Below, in pieces: positions 26,120-38,208 of a DNA stretch of 64,000 nucleotides. Both the position numbers and the translations under genes were made by a program. Each line of letters begins with the position of its first letter. Position 1 is the first letter of the stretch. The DNA is taken from NCBI GenBank assembly GCA_905182985.1, contig CAJJDN010000122.1:297466-361465 (forward strand), read 5' to 3'. Origin of the DNA: Paramecium sonneborni (lineage: Eukaryota > Ciliophora > Oligohymenophorea > Peniculida > Parameciidae). Below the pieces are notes generated by a model, which was not told the origin of the DNA, did not search any database, and saw only the letters and a list, made by a program, of their open reading frames with translations.

Positions 26120-26320
26120 AGAATTTAAGAATTTTATGTATAATATTTATCACTTATTTAATAAACGAACTCAAAAATTTCTTTGTTGGATAATCAACTT
26201 CTACACATCATAGACAATCATTTATTAATCTTAACTTTTCAATCAACTTATTAATGCAAATTAAATCTTATAAATCTTATATATCTTCAGATATCTTCAG
26301 ATATCTCAAGCAGTTAGATG

Positions 26321-26857
26321 TCATTAATTTTAAACTTAGAAGCTATTTGATTCCATCAATAACTTCTAATTCTGATTTAATTGTTTTTTGTTTATTAAAT
26401 CATCCAGAAGATGCATCTCTCTCCAAAACAACTAGTTTTCTGCATCAATTAAGATAAATCTTTCATTTAAAATGAAAACCGAGTATATTTTATCATCCTG
26501 AGTTTTTTCTATTTTTTACATAATTTTTTAAAAGCAAGAAAGATTAATTGATTCCATCTAACTCATAACAGATACCAATACAATATATTTCACTTTGGTT
26601 CTATTATAATTGTATAACTACTTTATCTTTAAATTAATTATTTCTTAAAAAGTTTTTGTGGTGAGTAATAATAAAATCGTATATGATACTAATTATTAGT
26701 CAAAGCTAATTTTTAAAGGATTTTCATTACATTTTTCAAGATTTTTAATTATTGAATTGAACTTTTGTAGAAATTAACATATTTTGAAACTGTATGAATA
26801 AACATTTGAAAATATCTCTAGCTCTTTTTTGATAGTTTTTAATTTTCTGAACCACAT
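26321..26857 (-). CDS. Hypothetical helical protein (start uncertain)
   Basis: From ATG 26857 to TGA 26323-26321, 178 residues with no intron. It has good coding character: MWFRKLKTIKKELEIF, IIKNLEKCNENPLKIS, IEKTQDDKIYSVFILNERF, LFWREMHLLDDLINKK. The same frame stays open upstream to about 27040 with similar composition (ILEFSELKLKQFQIGQ) but has no ATG, so an upstream exon is likely. No domain recognised. It lies immediately downstream of the antigen gene on the same strand; a plus-strand ORF over the same bases is rejected as its shadow. Confidence 0.5.
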
Positions 26858-27068
26858 CTAAATCAAATCAATAATATCCGATTTTTTATATAGAGCTAAT
26901 TTTTATAATTGGGTCAAGATTATTTACCCAATCTGAAATTATTTTAATTTTAGTTCAGAGAATTCTAAAATTTAACTTTATATTTCTATTTCTATTTCTA
27001 CTTCTTTCTCTAAGATATATAAATAGACCTTAATGAAAAATGATGATAAAATATTGATATTAAATAAA

Positions 27069-30000
27069 TCATATAATAATCAATGTTGCAAGTGCTATGA
27101 AATTGATTAAGTATGCTGAAAGACATTATTAACATCTAACACCATATTTATCTTCTTTAATCCATCTATACGTGTGATCAGATTGGACAAAACAAATAGC
27201 ACTATCAAACCTATAATAAGTATCTTCATAAGGTTAGCATTTTTGATTCTTCCAAACACATAACATAATTTGAGGATCTTGTAGATTAACTATCACATTT
27301 TTGCATTATATTTCATTGGGATAATCTTAACATTAGAATGGGACACATGATGAGAAATATAAACTCCATTAACATGCAGGAGCCAAAGATTAACAAATAG
27401 GTTGATTATTAACTTTATCACAAGAAGAAATGACTTAACAAACTTAGCTAGAGGTGTTCCAATAGCATAAACCATCTGATCCTATTGAACCATAATGACA
27501 CGAGTCACTTCCATATTTACTACATGAATCCAAACTCGATGCAGATTAACAAATCTAATTACTTTGAGATTGACATTATAATGATTATGCCATACAATCT
27601 AGAGCAGAGGAACCTTTCAATTCAGTACAATTTGTAAAAGGCACGCATGAATTAGATTGCCACATACATTCATTCTGTTAAGAACAATGTACTGAATCTA
27701 ATATTTCTTTACATTCTGATTTTACACATTGATTATTCTAAATTAGTTTACATACAGGTTTAGATAAGGTACATTCTATTTCATTTAGATCTGTACAGGA
27801 ACAAGCATTTTTAGGTTTAATTCTATTTAATGAGCATGAAATACATTATCCATTAGATTATTCAGGATTACTCCAATGATAAGTTCCACCAGTAGTTTAG
27901 TAACATTGTTAAAATGAATACTATTTAATAAGATATGAGGCAGAAGCACAACCAGTGCCATTCCAAACACATGTTACTATATTTGCTCTATCAATATTTT
28001 AATAGACAAATGAACAATTTGTTTAAGAATAGGATGCACAAGTCATTTACTCACATATACCTTAAGTAACATTCCATAAACATGCTTTATCAAGCAAATA
28101 GCATTCACCTTAAACTGTTATTTAAGAGCAACTTGTAAGTATTTAACAAGATTAATTTTCATATTTGCAATATCCTTCCTATCCAATTCCATTTGAACAT
28201 AATTACAAAGACTCAATGCTTGAACAAGTTTATAAATGCTCTCTACTTTGACAAACTCCATCAATAGAAACAGGGCATAATGTTGTTTAAGCTAGACATT
28301 CTAATGAGTTCTTTCCTCTAAGTTTAGTGCAAAAATCTTATTGTATTGGATTTATAATAAATTCACAAGAACCTCCTTTTTAGTAATTTGAATCATAAAG
28401 CCAATAGCATTCTACTTTTTAAACGCATTAGAGTTGGTTTTAAGGACAACCACTTTCATTACAAAACCCTTAATTCCAATAACAATTAGCTAAATTACAT
28501 TCATATTGAGTTAATATCTAAGCGCATAAACATTTATTTCTTGGAACAAGCAATTAACTAAATTGAATACTACAAGGAATGCAATAACCATCCTCATTAT
28601 TGGTGCTCCATCTACCAGTTTAATCTGTATTAACGAAACATGTATTTTCTGAAAAAAGATTATCTGCAGCAACACAAGCACCATTTTTCCATGCACATGA
28701 TTAAACATAATTCCAATTAGTTGGATAAATTATAAAAGTACATTATTCTTTTGTCGTATAATTTTGACATGATTTCAACTAACATACATTATTCGAATAA
28801 TAACAAATTGATGAGAGGATACATTGTTAATAGTCATAATATGAACAATTGTCTCCAAAAAAACATTTGTTTGTATTATAATTCCAAGAACATTAAAAAT
28901 ATGGAGATTAGTGATCAAAGCATTCTTATGGATTATTAATATCTTAACAAGTTAGATTGTTATTTAAAGTTGCTGCCTAACACTTGTTAGTTTTAGAATT
29001 ATAATATGGGCATCGTAGAGTCTAAGAGGCGCATTCATCTGAACTACCACCTGATAATGCAGTACATGATGTGAATGTTTAACAAGACCCATTATTCCAC
29101 ATGCATTATGAATTTTGAATACATAATGATTAAGTCAATCCAGTGCATGGTTATTGTTGACAGTGATTACTTTGAGTATTCCATTGGCATTCTAAACTTT
29201 ACATACAGTTTATTTATGAAATTAATTAAGAACATGCACATCTATAGGGATTTGGGTATTAAGGAGCTTAACAAGTCAAACAGATTTTTAAAGTATTACT
29301 CCATCTTGCTGTTTATTTAGTATTTATTGAGCAAGTGGCTGAAGTTAATTAGTTTGCATAAGTTGTTGTTTAAGCGCAAACTACTTAAGCTGAATTCCAA
29401 TAACATGGAATTGGAGTATAAGAATTGATTGATGAATAGTAGTATTAACATGTTTATGGATTAGTAAATATTGAACAACTTACAGGTTAACAAATATTAT
29501 TACTCCAATAGCACTACTTTTAAAACTATTAGCAATCATTTTATTATGTTAATTATGAACATTTGCTCAATATTTAACAGGATCCATTTTGCCATATACA
29601 GAATCCATTATTACCTAATACATGTGTACATAAACTCTAATTTGAATAAGATGAACATGGACTCATTGTATTTGTACAATTTTTCCCATTACTTCCTGGA
29701 CAATTAATACTTTAAACTATGCATTCAGATTGAGATGTTCCTATTAAACTACCACAAGATGTAAAATTTACGCATTACCCCCCAGACCAAAGACAATTTT
29801 TATTGGATGCACAGTTTGATTATATCACTATATTTGAACATACAAGTTGTTAACAATAATTGTTTTGCCACATGCAAGAACTACTTTATTCTGAGCAATC
29901 AAATTCATTATATAATTAAGAACATTAACATTGATTAGGAATTTCTAAATAAAGTTTTGTTTGATTTTTATGCTATGAACATGAAACACAACTTGAGCCT

Positions 30001-31439
30001 GTCCATTTAAAAGTATGTAAAGTATTTGAAATACATTAAGTAGCATTCAAATTATTTGAATCAGTTAAATTTTAACATTTTCCACTTTGCCAAATACAAG
30101 GCTAAACGTCATTTGTGTACAAATTTGGAATTGTATAAATACAGTTTTTAGAATCCTAAATGGATGCACAAGTTAATGATTAGCATCTGTTTTGATACCA
30201 CATACAGGAATAACCAAATCTATAACATTGTTTTTATGAAGTTATTTATTCACAAGTTTAAACTTGATAACATTAATATCCTGACCAATAGCAATATCCT
30301 AGTTACATTAAGCATAAATCTTTTGTAGTTTAGCTCAAACATAAGGAAGAAGACAAACCAGTACATTATGAAGAAGTGAAATTAAAAAAAGGGCAATTGA
30401 ATGAGCTGCCAAGACATTTTTATTAAGTTTGTGCCTAAGGACAATTTGAAAATTATTAACAAGTATTATTCTGCCATATGCATGAAAGATTTTCTATGCA
30501 GGATAGTTAATCTTTTATCTGATTACAACCCAATGTATTACATTCTGTATTATTCTACCAAGTACAGTAATCTGTTTATTGGCATTATTCACTTAGGTAA
30601 TTTGAACATTAACATTCATTATTTGGTTGATATTAATTAATTGAGTCAAGTTAAGGTATTTTGTACATACATGGGATACATAATCCAGAACTATTTGAAA
30701 CTTAGATCCAGTAATATGTTTAAAGTGTTTTTTATGAACAATCTTGAGAATTTAAACTCTTAGCATTTTAATATGACTAACATTATCCTTATACAAACTA
30801 GCATGGCGTAATGGTTTTAGGATTCAATCCTTCTATTACAAATTTACATTCTTATTCAAATGTATAATCACCACATTATTTTTGTACACATGAATTAGAA
30901 TTGTTATTCCAAATACAAAGATTTTCCAATGATGAACATTGACTCTACGAAAAGTTTGTGCAAGATTATGCTGTCTAACATGTTGAATTATTCCAATAAC
31001 ATAATGTTCCTTGAAAACCCATTTATTATAAGGAGCATTAAGTCTAATTAAATTAAGAGCATTTTGGTAAATTATCTAATGATACACAGATTGTTGAATT
31101 TTATTAATTTGAGCATTGAATATTTTACTAATAACATGACAAATTTTGAGAAGAATTTATATTCGAACAAGAACTAAATTATTAACATTTACTTCCATCC
31201 CACCAACAGTCTAAAAAATTTAGCTAACAACTAGTCTAATTATTCAATTATCTGCATCCTAGGCTTTGACATGAATTTGAGGTAGCATTCCATCCACAAG
31301 ATTACTAATTATTCAAAGTACCGCAAGTGTATTGATCAAATTATGAACATTCACACTAATTTGTAACTTGAATTGTCAATTAAGCTAAACATAATGCTCC
31401 GAAAGCAATAATCACAAATATTAATATATTTTGTTTCAT
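27069..31439 (-). CDS. Immobilisation-antigen-like surface protein
   Basis: Intronless, 1456 residues from ATG 31439 to TGA 27071-27069. A signal peptide (MKQNILIFVIIAFGALCLA) leads into CECSQFDQYTCGTL and then Cys-rich units throughout (CGWNATSNSC, CWWDGSKC). It ends QQCLSAYLINFIALATLIII, a GPI-anchor signal. The absence of introns, the periodic Cys and the W-x-x-x-x-C units are the hallmarks of Paramecium surface antigens (PSA domains), which coat cell and cilia and are expressed one at a time. The protein is shorter than classical antigens (about 2200-2700 residues), and I saw no near-perfect central repeats, so it may be a minor or silent member. The 530 bp upstream is gene-free and probably regulatory. 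Confidence 0.85.
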
Positions 31440-31969
31440 AAATTATTGATTTCATATTTTAATCTCAATGCCTATATGAAGTAAATCTTATGACAATTTA
31501 ATTCTATAATTATTATTAACTTAATGAAACCATTCATAAGTTTGATTTGTTCCCATGAAAATATTGTCGAAAGAGCTCTTCTGTTTAATATCTACTCAAA
31601 TTTGTTTCATTAATGCCTAAATCTTAGATATTATTTTCAATTCTATATAACTTAATACTCTGCATAAATATATTCATTATATTAATTTAGTTATCAATAT
31701 TTATATTTATATTCTATAAAATTTTTTGCCTCTTAATATAATTATTTAAATTCAGAATTTTATAAAGAAGAAAGATATATGCTTATTCGAATCACATGGT
31801 CTCTGATTTTGCTTCTAAATATTAAATTTAGATAATATTAGTGTGTCATTAATCTAATTATTATAATATATGATTCATCAAAATAAAACCAATATTTCTT
31901 TTGTTGAATAAATTTATGAATTAATATTAAAATTTTAAAAACAATTAATATACATTGTCATTAACCAAT
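31440..31969. other. Gene-free region upstream of the antigen gene
   Basis: 530 bp between the antigen start codon and the 3' end of the NIFK-like gene. Very AT-rich with no ORF of note. It is longer than most spacers here, consistent with extra regulatory sequence for an antigen-type gene. Confidence 0.4.
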
Positions 31970-32647
31970 TCAAGCTTTAAGTTATTCTTTCTATAATGGG
32001 AATAAATAAAATATATACAAATCCTGGATATGTGTAAATGATTCCTAATTCTTTTAGTTTTTATCTCTTTTTTTCTTCATTTTCTAATAACTTTTAAACT
32101 TCTTTTACAATTTATTCATTGGATTTTTCCTAATTAGAATTATGATGATACTTTGTTTGAATCTTCAACAGCTTTTTCTGACCAATTAATAAAAAATAAT
32201 TTTTAATTTCCATGCTTATATTTGAAAGGATCAGGATGTTCCTCGCTTAATACATTGACAATTAACTTCTTTCCATTCATTAAATAACCATTCATAGCTT
32301 ATGCTGCAATTGGTGCCACTTCCTTATCAGCAAATTTAATGAAACCATAACCTTAGGCTCTATTAGTCTAAAAATATATAAATTTTATGGATTACTTTTT
32401 TGCTTCTAAATAATTTGACTCCTATCACATCACCAAATTATGTAAAGTATTCTTTTAATCCTTCTTCTACAAAACCATAAGGTAAATGACCAACATAAAT
32501 TATTCCATTTTATCTTTCTTAAGTTTATTATTCCAATCTGTTGATTTTAGTTTTTATTTTTTAATCCTTATTTGAAGATTCTTGATTTTATTTTTCAACA
32601 ATTTTTTATTTTTTGCTTATAACCTTCTAGGTTTTTTTTGTGCTCAT
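31970..32647 (-). CDS. NIFK/Nop15-like nucleolar RNA-binding protein
   Basis: Four exons (introns 32368-32395, 32130-32151, 31991-32018) give 199 residues. A Lys/Gln-rich N-terminus is followed by one RRM: IIYVGHLPYGFVEEGLKEYF (RNP2), FGDVIGVKLFRSKKTNRAQGYGFIKF (RNP1), AMNGYLMNGKKLIVNVL. Then come HPDPFKY and the C-terminal LLENEEKKRQKLKELGIIYTYPGF. This layout, including the conserved KKxGIxYxYPG tail, is that of NIFK in animals and Nop15 in yeast, which act in pre-60S ribosome assembly in the nucleolus. The tail only appears when introns two and three are spliced, supporting the model. Confidence 0.85.
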
Positions 32648-33364
32648 AATTAAATTATGTTAAATTATTTTAATTTATAAGCAAATTTAATAAATTATCA
32701 ATCAAAAACAACCTTTGGTATCTCAATCTCATCATCTTCCTTAACTATGACATTTTATTGTAATGTAACAATTTATTAATTTTTTTATTCTCCTTTTGTG
32801 TTATCTAAATTTGAATTATTTACGATGGAATAAAACATCTCATCTTCTGTTTATTTTTATTATTTTGAACTGCTATCTTCTTCTCCAATAAAACTTTTCG
32901 TTTATCTGATTTGAGCAGCTATTTAATAAAGATTACTATTAATTCTATTGCTAGCATTCATAAATACATCTATCTAATTCATCTTAATTCACTGATTAAA
33001 ATATCTTTTAAGCATCATAGAATTAATCATTAATTGATTTCTAGTTATATTTCAATAATTTACTATTGTAGATACGTAATTATCAATCAATGAATATCCT
33101 TATCTCAAGTTATTAACAACCCATATATGATAATGCAATTAATTGATTTGCAAATCTTGTTTTTAATATTTTTACACTATTTTTATTAAAATAATCTTAG
33201 GGTAGAAATCCCAAATAAGTCTTTGGTTGGCTTTTGTTTTCTTTTATTATCATTATTTTATGGTTGATATTGAATATCTTTCTCGTTTCATATAATTGCT
33301 CATATTTTTCATAAATTTAGGGAATTCAAGTTCTAGTTGTTCAAGAATTCTTGAAATTATTTCT

Positions 33365-34498
33365 AACTCAATTCTGGTTGTTAAAAATTCTACTTTAATA
33401 ATAATATTTACTTTATTAGGACATTGATTCACACATTAATGAGATTCATTTAATGATTTGACTGTTAACTGAAAATGATGATTAAGTAAGTTTAAATAAA
33501 ATTTAAAGAATAGATACATTAATAATCAAACCTTATCCAAAGCTGGATTATATGAGTGTATTTATAGAAATTTTAAGATTAAAAAAAAATAAAAATTTTT
33601 ATTTTATGAAAATATAAAATCACATTAAAGGAATGATTGAGTTATAGGATTTCTCCAATTTTTTAAATAGCACTTTCAATTTGAATATCAATTCGGATAT
33701 CTGTAATTATGATTAAAGGAGAAGTGATAAGAAATTCAAAGTTTCTTTGAAATTAATATAAAAATTATCATTTGAAGTTAGAAAGTCTTTGATAATTTAG
33801 AAGATCATTGAATATTTTGTCTTTTGACATTTTCCTTCGATCTAATTAAGGTAGATAAAATATATTTAAGAGATTCATTTTAATTTCTTCAGTGGATGAG
33901 TGAGTTTGCCAATTATTTTATAAGACTATTTTTCTTTATCCAAATCAATTAAGGTAGCAAGAACATAATAAGCATTAAATATTTATTCAATTGTATTAGC
34001 AATTTAAGATTGATAGGAATTGATTCCTTATTTGCTTTGCAAATATGTAAATTAGAGAACAGCATATAACTGAGTTAATAGTTTAAGAATTGATGTTTAT
34101 GATCTTCTTGAAATGCATAATTCTTGAATTTATTTTGAATGATTTCTAAATAGTATTGGATTTAATAGAACACATTTGACAAGAGCATTAAGTAAGTTTT
34201 GATTCCAATCAATTTGTGATAAATGATGTATGTAATTCTTGAATTGATCTTCATAGATATTGATCATTTAGGATTTTGACTTTTATTTATAAAGTTAGCA
34301 TAAGTATACATAATAAAATATATTAAGATTGGATTTATCATTTGATTAGAAATTGATCACTGATTCAATTTCGATAAGTACATCATGATTGTATTTCTAA
34401 AAGTTAAAATAAATGGGTGATTACTTTAATAGCAAGTTCTTTAATAATGAGTTGTAATATTTGAGATTCTTACTATGCATCTAAGTACTTGTCTTTAA
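33365..34498. repeat. 1134-bp direct duplication, copy 1
   Basis: Matches 34500-35633 at a constant offset of 1135 wherever compared, including the unit ends. It lies directly before the N at 34499. Confidence 0.9.
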
Positions 34499-34499
34499 N
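34499..34499. other. Assembly gap or ambiguous base (N)
   Basis: The only ambiguous base in the window. It sits exactly between two copies of the same 1134-bp sequence, as when two overlapping contig ends are scaffolded without being merged. Confidence 0.9.
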
Positions 34500-35633
34500 A
34501 ACTCAATTCTGGTTGTTAAAAATTCTACTTTAATAATAATATTTACTTTATTAGGACATTGATTCACACATTAATGAGATTCATTTAATGATTTGACTGT
34601 TAACTGAAAATGATGATTAAGTAAGTTTAAATAAAATTTAAAGAATAGATACATTAATAATCAAACCTTATCCAAAGCTGGATTATATGAGTGTATTTAT
34701 AGAAATTTTAAGATTAAAAAAAAATAAAAATTTTTATTTTATGAAAATATAAAATCACATTAAAGGAATGATTGAGTTATAGGATTTCTCCAATTTTTTA
34801 AATAGCACTTTCAATTTGAATATCAATTCGGATATCTGTAATTATGATTAAAGGAGAAGTGATAAGAAATTCAAAGTTTCTTTGAAATTAATATAAAAAT
34901 TATCATTTGAAGTTAGAAAGTCTTTGATAATTTAGAAGATCATTGAATATTTTGTCTTTTGACATTTTCCTTCGATCTAATTAAGGTAGATAAAATATAT
35001 TTAAGAGATTCATTTTAATTTCTTCAGTGGATGAGTGAGTTTGCCAATTATTTTATAAGACTATTTTTCTTTATCCAAATCAATTAAGGTAGCAAGAACA
35101 TAATAAGCATTAAATATTTATTCAATTGTATTAGCAATTTAAGATTGATAGGAATTGATTCCTTATTTGCTTTGCAAATATGTAAATTAGAGAACAGCAT
35201 ATAACTGAGTTAATAGTTTAAGAATTGATGTTTATGATCTTCTTGAAATGCATAATTCTTGAATTTATTTTGAATGATTTCTAAATAGTATTGGATTTAA
35301 TAGAACACATTTGACAAGAGCATTAAGTAAGTTTTGATTCCAATCAATTTGTGATAAATGATGTATGTAATTCTTGAATTGATCTTCATAGATATTGATC
35401 ATTTAGGATTTTGACTTTTATTTATAAAGTTAGCATAAGTATACATAATAAAATATATTAAGATTGGATTTATCATTTGATTAGAAATTGATCACTGATT
35501 CAATTTCGATAAGTACATCATGATTGTATTTCTAAAAGTTAAAATAAATGGGTGATTACTTTAATAGCAAGTTCTTTAATAATGAGTTGTAATATTTGAG
35601 ATTCTTACTATGCATCTAAGTACTTGTCTTTAA
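34500..35633. repeat. 1134-bp direct duplication, copy 2
   Basis: Second copy of 33365-34498, starting directly after the N. Its far end joins unique sequence containing the 5' end of the affected gene. Confidence 0.9.
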
Positions 35634-35775
35634 TTGTAAATATTTTATCAGTCATTTATATAAAGATGGGCGAGAGAGTTTCAGGATATTGAGTATATTT
35701 ATTGATATCTAATTGTAGTTGTTATTTTTGATTGAATTCTTTTTTATCTTAACTACATGATAATAAAATATTCAT

Positions 35776-35818
35776 AATAATAATGATTTAAAATCATCCA
35801 CTCGGTCCTAAATCAGCA
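35776..35818. promoter_or_regulatory. Very short divergent promoter region
   Basis: 43 bp separate ATG 35775 (minus) from ATG 35819 (plus). An upstream in-frame ATG at 35783 would leave only 7 bp, so the later start was preferred. Confidence 0.45.
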
Positions 35819-37008
35819 ATGGAAAAATACTATATGGAGTAACAATTACCACAGTATTAAACATTGGCACCTTAATAAGCATAGAAAAAGAATCATTCTT
35901 ACTATCATGATAATGCAAATATTTGGAACAATCAACATTAATCAAGTTCAAATATGAAAGTTTTTGCAAAGATTTAAGAATAGAAACTAAAAGGAGAAAA
36001 ACGCATAAGACAATTACAAAAGTAAGAATAGAGAGATAAATAATTATATGAAATGAGCAAGCATATATATTTTAATCAATAAAGACATGAAGATCATTTG
36101 AGGATGTAGACTCGTAAATTAGAACGTGCAGGTTTATAAAATCTTAGTCAATAATAATCAGATATTGAAGCAGAATAGTTGTTGCTTAAATAAAATCAAT
36201 ATAATACTACCTTATAAGGAAGAGCTGAATTCTTTTGGAATAAAGTAGGTTAACATTCTTAGAAACATATTAAAATGTTAGTGAATCCTAAGATACTGGC
36301 TATGGAAGAAGAGGCAGTGAAATTGATTGAAAAAAGAATAGAGAAAGAACAAATTGTTGAATAAATAAGATGGGATTTAAAATAAGAGAATATGAAACTT
36401 ATTCGTAAACTTAATGCTAAAAGACAATAAGAGAATGATGAAATTCATTACAAAGCAGGATTATCACCAACTCATAAATAAGGAATCTGTAAAACTACTC
36501 ACATTAAAAGACCATCTCATATATCTCGACCATCTTTAGATATTGTTGAATAAACTTTACAATAAATTGAAGATAAGGAAGATAAACAATAAAGAACAAG
36601 TCGTCCATTTACTGTTGATAGTGATAAACCATCATTTTCATTTCATGTAAGACCTCAAACTAGTAATTAGAATAGTCAAACAACAAAAAATGTGCACAGT
36701 CTAGCCAAGTAAATGTTTTAAGCATAACAAGATAATAGTCACTTAGTGTTAATAAGAAATAAAACCTAAGGATGGACAGATCTGAGTTTAAGGGATTGTA
36801 TCTAGCATAAGCTTGTGATGTTAGTGACAATAATTTTAGTAGAACCATACGTTCCAATTGTACCATTCTAAAAGGAATCTCGAATTAAAAGACCAAAGCA
36901 ATATAAATTACTCAAAATAATAAATCAAATAATTCACCTAATGAAGATGTTAACAAAATGTTAGATTCATTTGAAGCCAAACTATAGGATAAAAAACTTT
37001 ATTATTGA
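35819..37008 (+). CDS. Gln-rich coiled-coil protein
   Basis: A 23-nt intron (36709-36731, ending AAG) gives 388 residues ending SFEAKLQDKKLYY. The N-terminal half is charged helix (GEKRIRQLQKQEQRDKQLYE; MEEEAVKLIEKRIEKEQIVE) of coiled-coil type. The second half is basic, Ser/Pro-rich and probably disordered (KRPSHISRPSLDIVEQ, TSRPFTVDSDKPSF). No catalytic motif is visible. The composition resembles cytoskeletal or basal-body accessory proteins, but that is only an impression. A second candidate intron (24 nt, in frame) begins at the GTAAGACC near 36649. ATG 35783 would add 12 residues. Confidence 0.65.
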
Positions 37009-37029
37009 AATATATATATATATATTTAA

Positions 37030-38191
37030 TCATTTTATATCTTCTTCTTCAACTATTAATTTTTATGGTGGCACAAAACTAGATGTAATTGTCTAAAATC
37101 TACCATCACTAAAATTATTTGATTCCAACATTTTCTAAGATAAATGTGTAATTCCTATTCTGGTTTGAGTATGTTAATTCTATTTGTATAATTATATACT
37201 TGCATATATGATGGTAGAATTGATTATTTATGATCATGATCTCTATCTATCATTTTCCCAAAATTAGGAGCAGTTGGTACTCTAAATAATTGACTCTTTT
37301 AAGATCTAGAATATATATCAAATTCAAAATATTCTTCAAAAGTATAATCTGATTTTTTAGTCATTATATCATCTCTTCCTTTTTTTGAATCAAATTTAGG
37401 TCCAGCTGATCCTAATTTTCTAATGAATATTTAATAAATTAGTTTACCTTCTTCCAAACTCAAAATTTGGTTCGTAATCTGGAGCATAATGTTTTCTTTT
37501 ATAAACAGTCATTTATTCTCTAGATAATGATTTATTCATTGAATATTATGGAGTTCTTGGAACCTTACTAAACTAGGTAGTTATATTAAGAAAATTGAAT
37601 CTTTCCTCATGTGGTGTTGGTTATCCAAAAAACACTTCCTTTCTAAATACAATAAATATTCTAACCTTCCAGTTTATCTTGACATATCTATAAAACAATC
37701 TCTTTTCTAAACTGGTTTTTCAGGTATAGGTTCTCTATCTCTATTTCCAAAATTGATAGCACTTTAGACTCTTTTCGTGTTTTGTCGTGGAGTTGTTTTA
37801 AGTAGAGTTTTTTAATAATCAGGAACTAAATGATTAGCTCTATTAGGATTAATAAAATGAATTACTTCTCTAATTGATTGAATTTTGGATTATAATAACC
37901 GCAAGGAGGTTAACCATCACATCCGATTTTGGTATAATTACCAACTGCTCTTGATAATTGTTTAGTAAAAGGTTATTGTGTTTTTTATGCTTATTGATTA
38001 TTATTAGTAGGTTATTCTTTTTCTTGAGTTTCAGGTATGGGTATTTCAAAGAGTTAACTTTTGATTCTTTTACCCATTTTACGATTGAGGATCTCATCTT
38101 TTCGAGCGAATATAATATATTTCTCACTAGTTATTTTACCTGCTTTAGAAAACATATTTTAGGGGTCATTGGGATTTATAATTAAGGCCAT
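37030..38191 (-). CDS. Axonemal-type (STPGR/MIP-like) protein
   Basis: Five exons (introns 37840-37865, 37643-37665, 37420-37447, 37180-37199) give 354 residues. It has the short Pro-Gly motifs typical of microtubule-associated ciliary proteins: CDGQPPCGYYNPKF, KVPRTPQYSMNKSL, GSAGPKFDSKKGRDD, RVPTAPNFGKMIDRD. The rest is basic and poorly ordered, with an acidic tail (LIVEEEDIK). Such STPGR-like repeats are found in microtubule inner or surface proteins of cilia; localisation here is inferred. The start codon is 17 bp from the divergent helicase gene. Confidence 0.7.
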
Positions 38192-38208
38192 AAAGATAAT
38201 AATTTAAT
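38192..38208. promoter_or_regulatory. 17-bp divergent intergenic region
   Basis: Start codons at 38191 (minus) and 38209 (plus) are separated by 17 bp of A/T sequence. Any shared promoter must overlap the 5' coding ends. Confidence 0.6.

Larger units (their letters stand above)
32702..35775 (-). pseudogene. Helical protein gene disrupted by assembly duplication and a frameshift
   Basis: Coding starts at ATG 35775 (MNILLSCSQDKKEFNQ) and the 3' end is TGA 32704-32702 (EDDEIEIPKVVFD). Solved introns include a 28-nt one at 35532-35559, repeated at 34397-34424. The middle contains a 1134-bp segment present twice, either side of a single N (34499). If the copy is an artefact, the real gene is one copy shorter. 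A further one-base frame change near 33315 separates LELEFPKF from EKYEQLYETRKIF. Between the breaks the protein is clearly coding and helical (IDWNQNLLNALVKCVLLNP; TRFANQLIALSYMG). The family is not recognised. Whether the living gene is intact cannot be told from this assembly. Confidence 0.55.

Noticed and set aside
26116..26475. 120-codon plus-strand frame beginning at the stop codon of the preceding gene
   Set aside because: The minus strand over the same bases encodes a better-formed protein (ILNERFILIDAENQLFWREM), so the plus frame is probably a shadow.
28751..29707. Several plus-strand ORFs of 60-80 residues
   Set aside because: They overlap the antigen-like gene on the minus strand and have no domain or signal of their own.
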